64,000 bases of DNA from Forficula auricularia (GCA_024734495.1 JALMQS010000894.1:190889-254888); one strand, 5' to 3'. Counted from the first letter of the stretch, positions 1 to 12,400 are shown. Numbers and translations: made by a program. The notes: generated from the letters alone by a model not told the origin.

Positions 1-280
1 TGGAGGAATCGACTTAAAATAAAAAATAGACATCGATTCTCATCTAATACTTGAGGAATAACAATTCTACATTAGGCTTTTGACGTTTCGATTATTATTG
101 GTAACCATTGCTGAAGACATGGAGGAATCGACATAAAATCAAAAATAACGATCGATTTTTATCTAATACTAGAGGAATAACCTTATTGCATTCCATTTTT
201 GATGTTTTGACCATTAATGGCAACCTCTATTGAAAACGTGGAAGAATCGACTTAAAATCAAAAAGACTAAATTCTTTTTT
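1..280. repeat. Tandem repeat, 119-bp period, cut by window edge
   Basis: The block starting TGGAGGAATCGAC at position 1 recurs at 120 and, with one change, at 239, so the period is exactly 119 bp. Each unit carries the same landmarks in order: a GAATCGACNTAAAAT head, an ATCGATTYTNATCTAATACT segment, GAGGAATAAC, and a TTGANGTTTNGA segment. The array breaks down after about 280 and must continue to the left of the window. No open frame runs through the units. It looks like a minisatellite or satellite edge. Confidence 0.9.
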
Positions 281-2841
281 GGTAAACAACTCAATATGAA
301 CTACAAATTGCAAGTGATATCTGATTAATAATAAAGGAACAAACATATTAATATTTCAAATGAATTTGGATAAAGTTTAGCAACGATCCGTTGCAGTTTA
401 TTTTCTTTTGTATACAGGTTATGGGGAAGTATTATAATTGCATGCAATCTTTTTTTTTACCGGCTAAGCTATTATAAAATAAAATTAATGGATTAATAAA
501 ATAAAGGGTGTGTAGTTTCACTGTGAAACTACACTACACACCCTTTACTTTAGTCATTAATATCATGTTTCACCTAAAACCTACACCACTTTCTCTAAGT
601 AAAAAAAAAACAAAAAAATTAATGGATATTATGGGATTTGGGTTTACAAGAAAGCCTTATAATGGGAATTAAAAAAAATGATATTTTAATTATTTTATCA
701 AAATTTGTACGCTCTAGCTCAAAAATCGATGAGAGTATCAAAGAGAAATTTCATTTTGAGCTTTTTTTGTATTTAAATTAAGAGTTGATTAGACTTTGGT
801 TAAAATCGGTTCACGGGCGAGATTCTTGAAAAAATTACAATTAAAGCTGAAATTTACTATGACCGTGTTTTATATTTGTAAAGCATTTCAAAATGAGACG
901 CGAATATTTCTTTCGTGGCTGAAATTGTAAGGAGGCTCAAAAAAATAAAATTCGTATAATTATTTAATCCTATACCCTTTAATCGATTTGAGTTAAATTT
1001 CACATAAAGAGAAATAAATGAGGTTGTCCTCTGCTTGATCTAAAACTCATTGACTTCTTTTTATGAATCATCAACTCTGCTACCTTGGTAAACTAAATCT
1101 TTTCCATTAACATTTTTCATATTTGTCCTCTAGGAAATTACAAGAATAAATACACACGTGAAATTGATAGGGACTCAAAATGGGAATAGGGAAGAAAGAA
1201 AATTAAAATGATAAAATCTTCACCCCCTGAAAAAAAAACAATTTATATTTTATTTCAAAAATATATTTTGTTTAATTTTTATATAGGTACATGGGAAAGT
1301 AACATAAAGTCGTGAGATTGCCCACATCACCTTTTTTGAAAATATTCAGGTATTATTCCTTAATCGTAGATTAGGCAGCACAATTTAAATATTATATCTA
1401 ATGTTATCCTGTTTTGAATTTTTTTTTACAATCTGCCTGACCTGGCCCTTTATTATACACGTATAATATATTATATATTATAAGCATAAATTAATATCAA
1501 ATTTCATAAGTACCTCAATAAGCCACCACGGATAATTTTTCTCTCTCTTCGACAGAAAAATCAGAGAGAAATATTTTTTTAAATTCCAACAAATCCAAGG
1601 GATTTCTATTTAAGCAAATTTAATTATTTCTTCCGTTTGTTTGTTTTTCTTTGGAATTCCGGATTCCAGCATTTACTAGGAGAATCAGAGCTTTAATGTT
1701 TAGTGCAAATGCTCTTCCAGTACCATCCCCAACCCTCCCCAAAACCCCGGCATGTAGCAGAGTGTGAGGCAAAGTACTGGAGAACTGAGTGGAGTTTTTT
1801 TTTCGTAAAAATAAATAAAAAGTAAGGCATTTTAATACCTTCGCTTTCAGTTATTCAACACCTGCGCTTCTCCCACCCTTGCATTTAAATTATGTTTTCA
1901 AAAATAAATTACACAATAGAACAAAAAAAAGTGAAGTTGTGTTGGTAATTTGTAGTCGTTAATTCTTTTAATTCTTAGTTAAAATATACAAGGGCTATTA
2001 AGAGGAATAAATCAAAGTTAATTTACCTAAGAGGCACTGTGCAGGCGGATTTTTTAAAAAATATTTTCCATAAAGATCTTAAGTTTATTTTACTTGAATT
2101 AAAAGTAATAATCGTATTTTTTAAGCATAACTTCTCTCTCTTTCTTTCTTTTTAGTGGATTAAAAGAATTTATTATAAAATAATCCTTTTTAAAACAACT
2201 CATAATTATTTTGTAAAAATTTTCATTTATAAATAATTTTTTATAAAGATTCCTTGAATAAGAATGTTTGATGATTTAAGCTTTCTATGCTTATCAATAT
2301 AGGGTGGAAATGAAAGGCTTCTAAATACATCTTTATATGCTTCTTTCTTTTAAAAATATTCGTTTTTTAGGTCTTCATGGCTTTAGGTTCTGAGCCAAAA
2401 ATAACATTTTTTTGTGTATTTTAACCGTTCCAGATTCGGCTTCACAAATATCTTCGAGTCCAATCTAACCTTTAAACTCGAGTGACCCCCATCCACTTTC
2501 ATGAAAAATACCCCCCCCCCCCAGTATTATGAAAAATAGCCCCCATTTTTTTAGAAGAGATTTTTATTACATTTTCTTGAAGTTATAAGACTTGACCACT
2601 TTTAATTTTATCATTTAAAATCCAATAATTTTCACCCTCTCCCACCACACTTTGCGTCTTAACACCCCCTGTTAGCACTTGTGCCTTTAAAAAAGCCCAA
2701 AGTTCTCACCTTTCCTTTTAGAATACAACAGTGAATCATGAAATATATATACAGCAAATAATTTTCCCTCTCCTTCCCATTATTAACAATCTAACATTGA
2801 AATGTTACAAATTAAATAGTATAATTTTAAAATTTAGTTAA
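281..2841. other. AT-rich stretch without a recognisable gene
   Basis: No coding frame with family resemblance is seen. There is a 44-bp hairpin (503-546, listed separately), a diverged copy of dispersed repeat alpha at about 690-830 (landmark GCTCTAGCTCAAAAATC), and a degraded piece of the family A ribozyme-element arm at about 1000-1095 (landmark TTGTCCTCTGCTTGATC). A C12 run lies near 2510-2521. The remainder is low-complexity A/T sequence. Confidence 0.6.
503..546. repeat. Short hairpin with a 5-bp bulge
   Basis: The left arm AAAGGGTGTGTAGTTTCAC is mirrored on the right by GTGAAACTACAC followed by TACACACCCTTT; the right arm carries one extra 5-bp ACTAC-type duplication. The loop is a single base. 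It may be a miniature foldback relic. It lacks a T-run and context to be a terminator. Confidence 0.7.
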
Positions 2842-3375
2842 AAATCTGCAGCAAGGAAGATTGGCTTCTTATTCAGGTCCAAGCGATTTTACAAACCCCC
2901 ACAACTTCTCACCATCTACAAGGCCCAAATCCGCCCCTGTCTCGAATACGGCTCTCATCTGTGGAGAGGAGCCTCAAAATATTCTCTTGCTACCCTTGAT
3001 GCAATTCAGAAACGAGCCGTCAGGCTAATTGACGATTCTACCCTCACCGACTCCCTCGACTCGCTGGCTCATCGAAGAGATGTCTCTGCCCTTTCCCTTT
3101 TCTATAGATACTATCAGGGCAGGTGCTCTGATGAGATAAAATCAATAATTCCCCCCAAAGCATGCTTTGCACGCAGCACACGTTTTGCCGACTCCCAACA
3201 CCCTTTCGCGGTCAAATTGGAAAAGTGCCGGACCACTTCATTCGCGAATACATATATCCCCATGACTTCAAGGAACTGGAACTCACTCCCAGCCTCTATC
3301 TTTCCCAGCACCTATGATCTTCAAACCTTCAAAACCAGGGTGCATAGACACCTACGTCTACACCCTCTCACTTAA
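2842..3375 (+). pseudogene. CR1/Jockey-like non-LTR retrotransposon, C-terminal end of ORF2
   Basis: An open frame of 177 codons without a start codon ends at TAA 3373-3375. The translation begins KSAARKIGFLFRSKRFY and continues with IYKAQIRPCLEYGSHLW, then IQKRAVRLI, LDSLAHRRDVSALSLFYRYY and MTSRNWNSLPASIFP. This is the characteristic post-reverse-transcriptase tail of CR1/Jockey-type ORF2 proteins, where the newly made element ends. The catalytic part of the enzyme is absent because the copy is truncated at its 5' end, as is usual for target-primed insertions. After the stop come about 95 bp of 3' untranslated sequence and an A-run at 3471-3482. The frame has no internal stop, so the copy is fairly young. 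Related tails lie at 10.98, 34.7, 44.9, 54.8 and 62.6 kb. Confidence 0.9.
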
Positions 3376-3482
3376 TCAACTTTCCCTTCTCTTCGGTAAT
3401 GCAAGGGTCTTTCGAGATCCATAGGGGCTGCATCTTTACTGGTGCACCCCTTCTTGCATTCGATTGCATTAAAAAAAAAAAT
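3376..3482 (+). mobile_element. 3' UTR and A-tail of the CR1-like copy
   Basis: This is the non-coding 3' end of the upstream element. The landmarks CTTCGGTAATGCAAGGG, AGGGGCTGCATCTTTACTGG and GCATTCGATTGCATT are followed by a run of A. The same block in reverse orientation marks the 3' ends of the copies at 10.98 and 44.93 kb, which defines the family terminus. Confidence 0.85.
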
Positions 3483-5650
3483 TTGAAAATTATTTTTTAA
3501 TAAAAATCACAGAAAATTTTTAAAAAATGCTCTTCCTGGTTAGCCAGAATTTTAAGTGTCTGAATCTTATCTAAGCTAATATAAGTCATCAAGTGTTTAT
3601 CGAAAAAGAAATTTTGGCTAAAATCATCTATATTGCACATTTTTAACGAGAAAATCTTATCAGAAGGCACGACGTTTTGACACTACGTTCATTTGTTTAA
3701 ATTTAGAATTACTTCACCAATTTTGGCACTCGGGTTCGATATTCGACTGGATAAAAACAACCATTTTGGCATATAATTAAAAATAATCCATTCCATCTCG
3801 GATCTAATAAATGACAATTTCTTATGATTTTCTTAGAAAACACATTATTTAAGTAGATTATTCCTCAAGGATAGTTAAATATTTATATTAAAATAACAAA
3901 ACAAAAAACTTGTCGTAACTATCCTCAGGGTGGCGGGTACATCAAAAATATTGCAAGACTTCTGTTCTATTCTGTAGTGTCCTGTTCTATCTTGCGAACG
4001 AGAAGTAAAATAATAAAAAGGCAATTGGAGAGAGGCCTGCCTTTACGTGAAGATAATTCGATGGTTTCTTGAAATACAATCGAGTGAATTCATCCATGAG
4101 CAAATGTTACCGAAACCTTCAATTTGCTATATTGCTTCTTTACTCCGTTTGTTGCGTAAAGATAGAGAGTGAGTGGGCGTCGGATGGGCGGAATTCACTT
4201 TCACCACTCAAATTCTGATTAATGCCCTTTTGTTGCCATTTTTCGAGGGTTTTCAAATTGCCATTCGAACAGGAAATTTTCCAATTGTATATCTTCATCA
4301 TTTATTTGCAAGGAGTAGGAGTAATAACAGGTTTTCATATATAAATAAGTTTATACTTTATTTATTAAGCCTTGGATAAGAAAAGCTCCATTCCTGCTCG
4401 AGTTTCCCTTTTTTACTTGAACTTAAATAGAAAAAGTTAAATATTAAAAAGATTTCTTGGAAAATGAATTATTTCATTTCTAATTCAAATAATATATGGA
4501 GCAAAAAATGAAATTTGTTCGCTTTTCTCAGATTTCAAATGGTAAGAAAGGATTAGTAAATGTGGGCAGAATAAAAGAGTCCTAATCAGAGGCGTGGCCA
4601 CAGGAGGGGTTTTGGAGGTCAGAACCCTCCCCTCCCAAGGACATGGTTCATGGGATGAGTAACGGCAACGACAAATCTTTTCTTATGGCAAACTAACCGT
4701 AATTAAATAAATTTCATATTTTGAATCAAGAATTATGTTCTTTTTTAGTTTCTTGAAGTACATTTTTATTCTAGTTAAATTGTTCTCTAAAGGGCCCCTC
4801 GCGGGAAAGTTTTGGGGTAGTTTTGATTTCTTAATTCTATATGTTTTTTGGTGTCCGAATCTGAGGTTTGCTAACAAAATTTCGTCACGGAACATTGTCA
4901 AAAATGCAAAAAAGGTAAAAAATCTCATTTTTGGCGCTTTTTTCCTTATAACTCAAAAACTAACTACTTTTCATAAATAACCTTCCTTTTCAAAATGAAA
5001 GTTTATAAAATTTCCTACAAAGGATCCGAATCCTCAAAAGCGTCATTAAATCTATAAATCTAAGAGTTTTATCAAAAAAGTTGTCCAAGTAAACGTTCAA
5101 GTCAACAAAATTTCCTAGAGAATGAGACAGAAATCAAGTTTCTATGATGAATGGTTTTAATTTTATGAAGGAAAGGAGTTTTTCAAAAATTCAACCTGAT
5201 TGCGGCACGGCGCAGCGTTCCGTCTACAATTAAATTTTATAAATCTTAAATTATGAACATAGTGAAATTTATATTTTAAGAGATATTAATTATTTTGCCA
5301 GGACGTTTGGTAGTGAGTGCATGAGTGCGTGTGTTACCAAATTTTGGGTACGTTCTAGCTCAAAAACAAATGAAGGTATCATAATGAAATTTAATATTTA
5401 GACATATTATATTGAGATCTGATTAGAGATGTTGGTTAAAATCGATTTAAAATTAAAGGGGTGAGGGTTTTTAAAAATTTGAACACTCACTCTTATTTAA
5501 AAAAAAAATTGTAGAATTAATATATAAGGCCTTAGGAAAGTATCAATATCAAAATCATATTCTTAAATAAATTTGGCTTGGAGGGGAAGTGGGGAGGGAC
5601 TCATATTTTTTATAATTTTTGATTTAAATGGCATAAATTAGGTTTCTTAA
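3483..5650. other. No gene seen; diverged repeats
   Basis: There is no convincing coding frame. Position 4587 has a single hAT-like end (CAGAGGCGTGGCCACAGG) without a recognised partner. From about 5285 to 5600 lies a copy of dispersed repeat alpha, with landmarks TTACCAAATTTTGGGTACG, TTCTAGCTCAAAAACAAATG and AAGGCCTTAGGAAAG. The rest is A/T-rich sequence with short open frames that show no family resemblance. Confidence 0.5.
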
Positions 5651-5673
5651 AATAATAATAATAATAATAATAA
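5651..5673. repeat. (TAA)n microsatellite, 3' tail of a non-LTR element
   Basis: About seven to eight AAT repeats on the + strand are immediately followed by AAATTTTATTGAACC. Read on the minus strand this is ...AATAAAATTT(ATT)n, a simple-repeat tail at the 3' end of the adjoining minus-strand reverse-transcriptase fragment. Confidence 0.8.
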
Positions 5674-6142
5674 ATTTTATTGAACCAATTATTTTACATG
5701 CATTAGCGTATACATTTTATTTGAGCTTCGACTTCGGAGATTACATCCCCACCATCGACTGTTCTTGATCTTCTCGTGCTTGCGATAATGTTTTTAGTCC
5801 GTGTTTGTAGTAAGAGGAAAAATTTACGAAATAAAAAACCTCTTTGCCATTATTTATAAAAGAAAGGAAAGAATCAGAGGAAAATGATGATGCTATGATG
5901 AAAGATGAGCGTTAGGTCCTGTAGAGTTCCAGTATTAGGGGGTTTAGACTAGTTTGGATCTTTTGTTTGAACCGATTGGTAATGTCGCTTAGGTTATCCA
6001 ACAATCTCTGCATTCCTAGACCGACTAGGATAATTTCGTTCGATGTTCCGGGAGGGGGTAGTGTAATGATGCGGAGTGTCCTGGATTGCACACTCTCCAA
6101 TGCCTCTAGATTTGATCTTGATGCGTAAGATAACCAGGTTAA
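5674..6142 (-). pseudogene. Non-LTR retrotransposon fragment, end of reverse transcriptase ORF
   Basis: On the minus strand an open frame from 6142 to a stop at 5912 reads TWLSYASRSNLEALESVQSR, then TLRIIT and GMQRLLDNLSDITNRF. The SNLEALESVQSRTLRIIT block is a conserved segment downstream of the catalytic domain in Jockey-type elements. It is about 75 residues long, so only the last part of ORF2 survives. The 3' untranslated region runs to the (TAA)n tail at 5651-5673. The simple-repeat tail and the sequence differ from the CR1-like copy at 2.8 kb, so this is a separate family. It is truncated at the 5' end and dead. Confidence 0.8.
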
Positions 6143-6145
6143 AAT

Positions 6146-7494
6146 AATAATATTTTAATAAGTATAGATAGATAAATAATTACTTGTAATATACTAGTAG
6201 TGGGTTTTAAAATAAATAAATAAATAAATTTAATAAATTTAAATTGAATAAAGCGTGTAAAAAACACCTGTTGGTTTATGCCTTTATCATGAAACCAATT
6301 GAAAATATGTAAAAATATATTTTTTGCATTTTCGAACTAAAATTTCTAAAGTTAGAGAACCCAAAATTTAATCAGATTACCGCATTGTAAATACATACAT
6401 TTCACTAGTAATTTCCGAAAGGATGAAATCAACACTTCAGGTTTTCTTATAAAAATCATTTTTAACCCCTCTAATTTAGTAGTTTTTTTTTAGAAATCTT
6501 AATTCTACTACTATCCATAACTTCTAATTTTATATACTGTTGTGAACCCAAATGAATTATTTAGAAAAGAATAAAATCTTTTTTTCACATTCAACTAGAA
6601 AATTGCATTTATTAAATCTTTCTAAATTTTCTATGAGCTGCAGACTTCATGAAAGTTTATGTGAAGGGGACGAAGAGTCATTAATATAAATATTCAATAT
6701 AAACAAAGGGGGCAATCGATGAATTGGTCCTCCGAATCCATGACGATTCAATTCTTATGAGAAGGCACACGTGCAAAGGAAATGTATCATTTATATAAAA
6801 TTAATATAAATAAAGGGTACAGCTGGCAACTGGGCTTTTAGCTTCTTGACCAGTAAGCATTTCTATTCATAAGGATATTTACTTAAATAGAAAAAAGTTT
6901 ATATTTAATTAAGAGAGAGCCACCTGCAACCACGATGGCCCTTTTAATGAAATTATTAATAAGAAGAGGAGAGATGGGCTCCTATAAATAGGGCTACCAG
7001 CATGTTCTGAAAATGCTCTCTCTCCAACACTTGATCTGTTAACATCACTTGTTGAATTTAGCCTTCAGCTTAGTACTTTATAAAATCAAGTTGTACTTTT
7101 AACTATTTTATGAATAAATCACTTAAAAATCTACCAATCTTCAACTTTACTTCACGTTGTCCGTGGCGGCAGCAACAATTGACAAAACCTTTACATCCTA
7201 AATCGGCACACTCAACAATATCCAAGAGTTCAAATTCCCGATAGTAGGTAGTACATTTTAAATTTCTAAGGATGTCATTAAAGGTGGACTTCTACTAGAT
7301 GTGAGAATCTTATAATTATATGTCAGAAGGGTTCTGTTCCTTTCTCGGGAATCGAACCTGAGTGCCACATACATCCTTTTTAATACATCTTTAAAATATC
7401 CATTCCATCTCGAATCTAATAAATAACAACCTCTAGTTTATTTCCACTGAAATTTTATATTCAAAAAGGATTTTAAATTTAATTAAATTTTACT
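6146..7494. other. No gene seen
   Basis: AT-rich sequence with (AATA)n-like runs near 6211-6228. The short open frames have no recognisable motif. The stretch 6900-7200 is somewhat more complex, but no splice-linked coding segment could be built. Confidence 0.4.
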
Positions 7495-7745
7495 TAAGGG
7501 ATGAGGTTGGTCGAGTATATACTGAACAGGCGACACGGGTTCAAGCCCGGCTCGCTGCAAATATTTGACCGGCTATAATCTGATCCCTTCACCAATTTAC
7601 ACACCCTCTTATACACACATATACGATATATACCCAGCAGCTACCTCAAGGCTCTTGAGCTCAGGGGATCTCCGTTCGATCAAAAATAAAATTGAAGATT
7701 ATATTGAAAAAATAATTCAAGGGCCCCCGAAAGTCTTTAAACGGC
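7495..7745 (+). mobile_element. tRNA-derived SINE (diverged)
   Basis: An A-box-like segment, GGTTGGTCGAGTATATACTG, is followed about 25 bp later by a good B box, GGGTTCAAGCCCG (about 7537-7549). The body then has TTTGACCGGCTATAATCTGA and a TCCCTTCACCAATTTACACAC segment. Its layout (tRNA head, ACCGGCT motif, C-rich CTCACTAACC-like tract) matches the copies near 47.65 and 59.19 kb. It does not fold as a proper tRNA (no intact acceptor stem), so it is a SINE and not a tRNA gene. Confidence 0.65.
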
Positions 7746-9179
7746 ACTAATACTCACACATAAAATAAAATAATATTATGGTATAGGAGCTGATTAAATG
7801 GGCTTTATTTCCAGATTGAAAAAAAAGAATATTTATTTGTTATTTAAAGTTAGTTTGTTTTTAATATGAGCTAAGCGAAAGTCATGAGGAGAGTATTAAA
7901 CACGAAAACGTCCGGGCTGTAAGGTTACATCATTTATTTGCAGGGGAATGAGTAATAACAGCTAGGTTTTGATATATAAATAGGTTTATATTTTATTTAT
8001 TTAAACCTTGGCCGAGTTAGAGAAGTTTAAATCTTGCTCGCGTTTTCTTTTTCGTATTTTTTTCCTCTTGGTCTTGGTCCCCCAAGAGAAATCGTTCCTC
8101 CATGTCACAGTCAGAGTACCAAAACGAAGAGGGTGAGCGTCGGAAAGGAGCGAGAGATCTTATTAGATTAAGCCACGTTTACAAGGTTGGGCGGCTGTCT
8201 TGTCTGTTTGCAAAGTCACCCCATATCTATATATATAAGTATATAGATATACCATATATCTATATATGAAAAGGAAGGTCGGACAGGCTTTTAAGGAAAG
8301 TAAAGAGTGAAGTAGGAGGTGAGCGGACATCCGAAGTCAAATGATGACCTCTCAAAGTAAAAAAAAAAAATCAAGAAAACCTCCCCTAGCACCCGGAAGC
8401 AATTTATAAATTAAAAAAATGCAACAGCTAGCAAGAGAAACCCACTGAATTGGAAGCTTCATCTTGTCAGAGTTCAACTGAATGCCATCCAATTAGACAA
8501 ATACCTAGACAATGTATTATTCAATAGAATGTATAAATAAGTAAAATGAATATTACTGACTTTACTCATCCACACTTCATAGCTTTCACTGACCTACATT
8601 TTTATTACTAAACTAACATCAAATATAAATATTTCAAAATAATATTTTTATTTTACCAAACATTGTATATATTGTAATCGTAAAGAAATAATTGCTTTCC
8701 TATTTTTACTTTGTTATATCGAAATATTTCGAAAATAGCGTAGCCTATTTGTAGGTACCTCCTGGAGGCAGGAAGGCTTCATTCACTCTGGTAATGAATT
8801 CACTAGAGAATTATTTTTTGCTCAAAATGTCTAAAACATCGGGAAAAATCATTTTCTGTTTTCTGAGTGACTGTGTGCATCAATCTCAAGGGCCGCCCTT
8901 AGCTTTTGCGGGGTCCAGGACAAATCTGAAATTGCGGGGCGGTTTCTAAAAATAAACTATATATTAGTAAAAAACAAAACAAAAAAAAACTCGAAGTAAA
9001 ATAATTAACGTTTTAAGGACCTGGGGCGGATGCCCGAGTTGTCAACCCTAGGGGGGGGGCTCTGAATTCTGATATCCACGATAGAACGATTAGTCTATGC
9101 TCGTTTAATTTCTTTGTGGAGCCAAAAATTTGATTATTTAGAACTTCGGGTTCAAAAATTCACAAAATATATATTTTTC
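7746..9179. other. No gene seen
   Basis: Contains an AT-only palindromic stretch near 8225-8270 (TATCTATATATATAAG type) and a G-rich patch near 9049-9060. Nothing coding is recognised. Around 9063 a CTGAATTCTGATATCCACGA motif recurs, diverged, near 18090, which suggests one more dispersed repeat. Confidence 0.4.
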
Positions 9180-9660
9180 TTAGGGTTCCGTTTAAAAAGT
9201 AAAAGGGAACCTAATAGTGGAGGACAAAGTCAATAATCTTTCTATCTTTTTTTTTTAACTTTACCATACAGGGTATGGTCAAGTATTGTAATCGTGCATG
9301 AAAAAAGTGTTTTTTTTCCTTTTTTTCAAAATATCTTAAAAACGGCTGAAACTATTTTGATTAAAAAAATTGAGCGAAACCATGGCATTTCTGTCTACAA
9401 AAAATCTCTAATAAGTGAACATCGAAAAAATTATATTTTTCTGAGATAATAATTGTTTTGTCAAAATGTCTGTTAGTCTGTCTGGTTGCCTGGTTGTCTG
9501 TGCGTTACCAAATTTTTGTGGACGAGCTAGCTCAAAAACTAGTGTGAATATCGAAACCAAATTTCACACGTAGTTTTGGTCCATTGAGATTAAGAGCTGA
9601 TTAGATTTTGATGCATATCCACCCACAATTAAGGGGGGGGTGGAGGGGGGGATTAAAAAT
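9180..9660 (+). repeat. Dispersed repeat alpha with GGTTCCGTTT head
   Basis: The head AGGGTTCCGTTTAAAAAGTA is found in inverted orientation near 31918-31950. The body has GTCTGTTAGTCTGTCTGG, GCGTTACCAAATTTTTGTGG and AGCTAGCTCAAAAACTAGTG and ends in a G-rich patch. Copies of the body lie near 690, 5290 and 50640 (+) and 42060-42230 (-). There is no open frame. It is probably a non-autonomous interspersed element of unknown class. Confidence 0.65.
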
Positions 9661-9662
9661 AA

Positions 9663-9888
9663 AAAATATAGGCTATTTAAGCAAACTCAACCAAATTTTA
9701 TATACATAATCAATGGGACCCCAGAGTCTAAAAATGCAAAAGCTAACCGCCCAAAATGGGGAGAGGGGGGGTGTAGGGTCAAAAAATGAAAATATATGCT
9801 CTTGTAACAAACTCAACCAAATTTTGTATACATAATCAGTGGGCCCCCAGGAGTCTAAAAATGGAAAATCTAACCCTCCTCCCCTACA
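9663..9888. repeat. Tandem duplication, about 126-bp unit
   Basis: Two adjacent units share AAACTCAACCAAATTTT, ATACATAATCANTGGG, CCCAGAGTCTAAAAATG (second copy CAGGAGTC) and a GCTAACC/TCTAACC segment. The first starts near 9663 and the second near 9789. They are clearly diverged, so the duplication is old. Confidence 0.75.
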
Positions 9889-10104
9889 TGATTATAAATA
9901 ATTTTATTAAATATAAAATATAAGTGAGCGGCCAGGTTGTATGGTCAAGTAAAGTGGATGGCCACATCAGAACACGTCAGCTTATTTTTAATGGCTTTAT
10001 AAAAATAATTTTCATTAATACCTGAAAATTTTCTATAAATATTTAATAAATAATTTGAAAAGGAAGTAATTATCTACTTATTTCACTTTTTCTGAGTTTT
10101 AGAG

Positions 10105-10260
10105 AATATTCTCTATTTCTATAACTTAAGAACCTTTAGAACTTCAAGAGCCATTGCAAATGGCCATTCCTAGAATAAGATAAATTAAGGAAATAATCTT
10201 TAATAGACTGAAACACTTGTAGACTTGTTTGAAACAGGTCTACACTTGTTTGACATTCTT
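10105..10260 (-). repeat. Dispersed repeat beta, partial minus-strand copy
   Basis: The reverse complement contains TATTCTAGGAATGGCC and the TACAAGT/GTTTCAGAC-type landmarks seen in the + copies at about 18786-19085 and 40750-41035. This copy is shorter and more diverged. No coding content is seen. Confidence 0.6.
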
Positions 10261-10309
10261 GCAGTATCTTAGTTTTAAAGGAGTAGTTTAAAGGACGGTC
10301 GCGGCGCTA

Positions 10310-10979
10310 GGGTTGGGCGCAAGGGCGGATCCAGGAATTTTTATGGGGGGGAGTGGAGAATGTATTTTTAAGAGTGGGGGGAGGAGAATGTATTAAGGTG
10401 ACTGCGGGAGGATATACTTTTATCTTTGCAAGGAAGTGTGTCGTGATCGAATTGTCTCGTTGGGGGAGGGGTGGGGTCGGAGACGCCGCCCCCCCTCACA
10501 TATAAGTTATAGAACTTTATTTTAAAATTAAAAAAAAAAACAGTTTTTTTTTTTAAGCAAATCTTGCCAGGCACGGGCTCATGGGTGGGCAACCCCTGGA
10601 TCCAATTTTTGGTTGGGCGGAGATGTGGCGGACCACCCAACTCAACGCCTGCCCGGTATAAAATTACTCTCGCCCAAGCGTCCGGCCAACCTACTAAAAT
10701 AAGCAATTGATCAAAAAAATATTAAAAAAACCCATTTGATAAAATTATTTAAGGACCAAACTGTCACAAGAGATGAGGCTCACAAATTTGAGAATTTTTT
10801 ACATTTGAAAACAATATTATAAAAGAATTGAGCTTAGTTGTAGTTGTAAATTCTTTTGCCACTAAACATAAAAATAGAAAAATAGTGCTTTTTTAATGAT
10901 TAAAAAAGTAAAACGTCATCCTATAATAGTGTGGGTATAATAGTGTGGGTATAAAGTCAAACTCTCTATCTTTTCTCTC
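10310..10979. other. Low-complexity G/C patches, possible hAT-like ends
   Basis: GGGCGGATCCAGGAATTTT near 10323 and CCCCTGGATCCAATTTTTGG near 10594 face each other like terminal inverted repeats of an hAT-type MITE, but no flanking duplication could be assigned. The long minus-strand open frame here is driven by G-rich and T-rich runs and shows no domain. Confidence 0.35.
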
Positions 10980-11296
10980 TTTTTTTTTGTTAATGCTATC
11001 GAATGCAAGAAGGGTGCATCAGTAAAATGCAGCCCCTATGGATCTCGAAAGACCCTTGCATTACTGAAGAGAAGGGAAAGTTGATCAAGTGAATGGGTGA
11101 AGCCATAGGTGTTTGTGCACTCGGGTTTTGAAGGTTTAAAGATTATAATTTTTGGGAAAGATGGAGGCCGGGAGAGAGTTCCAGTTCTTTGAAGTCATGG
11201 GGCAATGAAGTGGGGAATGAAGTGGGGAATGAAGTGGTTCGGAACTTTTCCAATTTAACCGAGAAAGAATGTTGAGAATCGGCAAAAGGCGTCCTA
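10980..11296 (-). pseudogene. CR1-like retrotransposon 3' end (decayed)
   Basis: This is a minus-strand copy of the element end seen at 3.1-3.48 kb. The T-run at 10980-10988 is the A-tail. GCATTCGATAGCATT, the AGGGGCTGCA block and the coding tail TTCCGAACCACTTCATTC...GGAACTCTC follow in reverse orientation. The reading frame is broken, and a GAAGTGGGGAATGAAGTGG segment is duplicated internally. Only the last 70 or so codons plus the 3' UTR remain. Confidence 0.85.
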
Positions 11297-12400
11297 CCCT
11301 CTGCCTATCAAACCTTCGGTCAGAACATTGTAGCTCATAAAGTAAACCAAATAGAAACTTAAAATTTACAAATTATATATGTTATTTTTCTTCGAAATCA
11401 AAAATCGTAAAAATCCAATTCGAATGATTATTTTGAGAAGCGACAAATTTTTCGTGGAGTTCTAAATTATATATCATGGAGTGTAAAATACTGTAAATAG
11501 AATAAAACTTAATTTTTTAACATTTATTTAGCTTAGAGAACGCCAATTTGCCTATTTTTGAGTGATTTTTGTACCAACCTATTACTTTCACTAAAGTATT
11601 AAAAGTAATAAAATTATGAAAATTTTCCTAAAATTAGTTCATTATTATCTTATGAGCGACAAATAAGAACAAATTTGATATCTTAATTATAAAACTATTT
11701 CATCTCTCAGATAGATAATATAAGCTTCGAGCTTATAAATTTAAATTATTTTTCTTTGAACCTGATCAAAAAGATGAATTCTAATAATTTTTTTCATCCG
11801 ATAAATGTCCAACTTAGTTTCAAATGAATGAATGTCTTAGCTGTCCCCTTTATCTAACTTGGATCAAATATTTTTCCCATCTCAAGAATTAATTTTCTAT
11901 ATTATGACATTTCGCCTCTTGGCATTCTATTTGAATGCATTAATTTAATTAAATCACCTCCTGGAAAAAATTTTCCCAGATACAGTTCAACTTTAGATTA
12001 AAGTTAAATGAATATAAACAAGACGCCAAGTTTCTAGTTTAATTATTTGTTTCGAAGAAGAGAAAATGGATTTTGTTACTACACATAACACTCGGGTTTG
12101 GTTCTGAATGCAATATCACTCACGCATTTCCACTACACGAATGCAAAAAGAGCTTATGGCATTATGATTAAAGATACACAGACTTTGGATTAGATGAATA
12201 TATTTATCTTTCAGGCCCAAATCTTATAGGAACATTTATGCAGACGATACGATCTTAAGTTGAGTAAAGCATTAATTCTTATTCTATGAGATTCCATATA
12301 TATAAATATATACCTATACGATCAGAATCCTATTAATCTCAATTCGCTGTCCTTTTGTCTTTCAATCAGAGTCAAATATTTAGTAATATATTTGTTACAG
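11297..12400. other. No gene seen
   Basis: Plain AT-rich DNA. No motif, splice-linked frame or repeat terminus was recognised. Confidence 0.4.

Noticed and set aside
503..546. Bacterial-type terminator hairpin
   Set aside because: The window is eukaryotic and no gene or T-run accompanies the hairpin.
3114..3311. 65-codon minus-strand frame
   Set aside because: Antisense shadow of the CR1-like ORF2 tail on the + strand.
10368..10706. 112-codon minus-strand frame
   Set aside because: Composed of G-rich and T-rich low-complexity runs between possible hAT-like ends; no domain.
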